Shown: one piece after another, positions 62,952 through 64,000 of the stretch
Layout of the letters: the number at the start of each line of letters is the position of its first letter
Numbering within the stretch: the first letter of the stretch is position 1
Assembly: GCF_030345075.1 (NCBI RefSeq)
Contig: NZ_CP128361.1
Span: 2,170,001-2,234,000, forward strand
Length of the DNA stretch: 64,000 nt
Direction: 5' to 3'
Source of the DNA: Solwaraspora sp. WMMA2065
Lineage (GTDB): Bacteria; Actinomycetota; Actinomycetes; Mycobacteriales; Micromonosporaceae
Notes under the pieces: model-generated
Seen by the model: the letters and a program-made list of their open reading frames with translations, nothing else
What the model was told of the DNA's origin: nothing
Database searches by the model: none
Position numbers and translations under genes: made by a program

Positions 62952-63940
62952 CTGGAGTACACTCCCTGCTCGCCGAGGCGGTGGGCGAACTTGTTCGCGG
63001 CGATGATCAGCACCAGCCCGATGACGCCCTTGAACAGGCCGGCGGCGGCACCCATCCCCCACTGCTGCGGGATGATCGCCTGGTAGTAGACGTAGGTGTC
63101 GAGCACCTCGGCGGCCTGCCGGCCGACCGCCTCACGCTGCAGGATGAACTGCTCGAACCCGACGGTGAGCGCGTCACCGAGCCGCAGGATCAGCAGCAGG
63201 ATGATGACCGGACGCAGCCCGGGCAGGGTGATGTGCCACAGCCGCCGCCAGCGTCCGGCGCCGTCGGCCGCCGCCGCCTCGTAGAGGTTCTGGTCGATGG
63301 CGCTGAGCGCGGCCAGGAAGATGATCGCCCCCCAGCCGACGTCCTTCCACACGGACTCGGCGGTGACCAGCACGATGAACGTGTCCGGGTTGCCCATCAC
63401 GTTGAGCGGGTCGAGCCCGGCGTCGCGCATCCGCTGGGCGAGCAGGCCGGCCCCGCCGAGCATCTGCATGAAGAAGGTGACCACCAGCACCCAGCTGAAG
63501 AAGTGCGGCAGGTAGACGACGCTCTGGATGAACCCGCGCACCCGGGTCGACAGGATGCTGTGCAGCAGGATCGCCAGCAGGATCGGCAGCGGGAAGAAGA
63601 AGACCAGCTGGAACGCGGTGATGGTCAGGGTGTTGACCACCGCGTCCCAGAACGCCGGGTCACGGAACAGGGTCTCGAAGTTGCCGAACCCGATCCATTC
63701 GCTGTAGACGAACGCCTCGAACGCGTTGTCGCCGACCCACGGGTTGTAGTCCTGGAAGGCGATCACGTTGCCCAGGGTGGGCAGGTAGTGGAAGACGAGC
63801 AGCAGCAGGGCGGCCGGCGCGGCCATCACCAGCAGCGGCCAGTCCCGGCGCAGCCGGGCCCGCAGCGGCACCTTGCCCGGTGTCCGCCGGCTCCGGTTGG
63901 CCCCGGAACCGGCGGACACCGGGGTGTCGGTGGACCTCAT
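62948..63940 (-). CDS. Carbohydrate ABC transporter permease (LplB/YteP-like)
   Basis: A 330-residue permease with six helices. The first is WPLLVMAAPAALLLLVFHYL, the LplB-type FQDYNPWVG region follows, and the coupling loop is NLYEAAAADGAGRWRRLWHI followed by TLPGLRP. It heterodimerises with the next gene's product. The ATG at 63940 overlaps the stop of the binding-protein gene at the window edge (ATGA), so the three genes are translationally coupled. Confidence 0.93.
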   Translation of the reverse strand: MRSTDTPVSAGSGANRSRRTPGKVPLRARLRRDWPLLVMAAPAALLLLVFHYLPTLGNVIAFQDYNPWVGDNAFEAFVYSEWIGFGNFETLFRDPAFWDAVVNTLTITAFQLVFFFPLPILLAILLHSILSTRVRGFIQSVVYLPHFFSWVLVVTFFMQMLGGAGLLAQRMRDAGLDPLNVMGNPDTFIVLVTAESVWKDVGWGAIIFLAALSAIDQNLYEAAAADGAGRWRRLWHITLPGLRPVIILLLILRLGDALTVGFEQFILQREAVGRQAAEVLDTYVYYQAIIPQQWGMGAAAGLFKGVIGLVLIIAANKFAHRLGEQGVYSR

Positions 63941-64000
63941 CGATTGTTGTCTTCGAGCGCCTTGAGGAAGAAGTCGCGCCCCTCGTCACCGCCGCCGCTG
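63937..64000 (-). CDS. C-terminus of a carbohydrate-binding protein, cut by the window end
   Basis: The last 20 codons (GGDEGRDFFLKALEDNNR then stop) of a gene running off the window. Position and operon order identify it as the extracellular solute-binding protein of the adjacent LplB/LplC permeases; the sequence alone is too short to prove it. Its stop overlaps the next start. Confidence 0.7.
   Translation of the reverse strand, partial: SGGGDEGRDFFLKALEDNNR

Noticed and set aside
1-64000. CRISPR array or Cas genes
   Set aside because: No regularly spaced repeats of CRISPR size and no Cas motifs were seen.

Overview
The window is very GC-rich actinobacterial DNA with dense coding, GTG and TTG starts as well as ATG, DUF397 and HTH/DUF5753 regulator genes, an ANTAR response regulator, a CoaE-GrpB fusion and many ATGA/GTGA gene overlaps. 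Together these suggest Micromonosporaceae (Micromonospora or a relative). This assignment is inference from gene content, not a database match. All function calls come from reading motifs in the translated sequence.

Layout. 1-9 kb: edge of a gene, a peptidoglycan amidase, a CocE-type hydrolase with a MarR regulator divergent from an MMPL exporter, typA, and a TerC-family gene behind a yybP-ykoY-type (manganese) riboswitch. 9-16 kb: a small ABM-domain protein, a glycosyltransferase, and a translationally coupled five-gene STM4015-4014-4013-4012-4011 cluster: LRR protein, ATP-grasp-like protein, phosphatase/sulfatase-fold hydrolase and two radical SAM proteins. The product of this cluster is not established. 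16-22 kb: an accessory, decaying region with a TetR gene truncated against an ABC permease, a PadR/HAAS pair with overlapping palindromes, a DUF6326 membrane protein, a transposase remnant, a frameshifted membrane protein, and a TetR gene facing a four-copy operator array. 22-34 kb: housekeeping genes (uvrB, coaE, rpsA, polA) with small conserved genes between them. 33.6-41 kb: two amino-acid ABC transporters, one polar and one branched-chain (liv), each with a strong hairpin between the binding-protein gene and the downstream genes. 41.5-43 kb: a PdtaR-like regulator, an unusual tRNA with anticodon CAA, and an NrtR-like NUDIX regulator with two perfect operator palindromes.

43.2-49.4 kb is the most interesting block. 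A membrane protein ends in a 22-residue motif that is repeated, with two changes, at the start of the next protein, a nucleoside-phosphorylase-fold protein. This is the layout of bacterial amyloid-signalling (prion-like) receptor/effector pairs, with a possible nucleotide-degrading effector. A third membrane-anchored protein, LemA and an M48 protease with a long C-terminal extension follow on the same strand.

49.5-52.2 kb: another damaged region, where a regulator gene and a GNAT gene have both lost their N-termini at one junction, beside a near-perfect 24-bp inverted repeat. 52.2-64 kb: a plant cell-wall sugar region with a ManD-type sugar-acid dehydratase, a luciferase-like monooxygenase, a secreted CBM2-PL11 rhamnogalacturonan lyase, a GH42 beta-galactosidase, a GH31 alpha-xylosidase, and a carbohydrate ABC transporter cut by the window end. 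Putative LacI-type and ROK/XylR-type operators lie between these genes.
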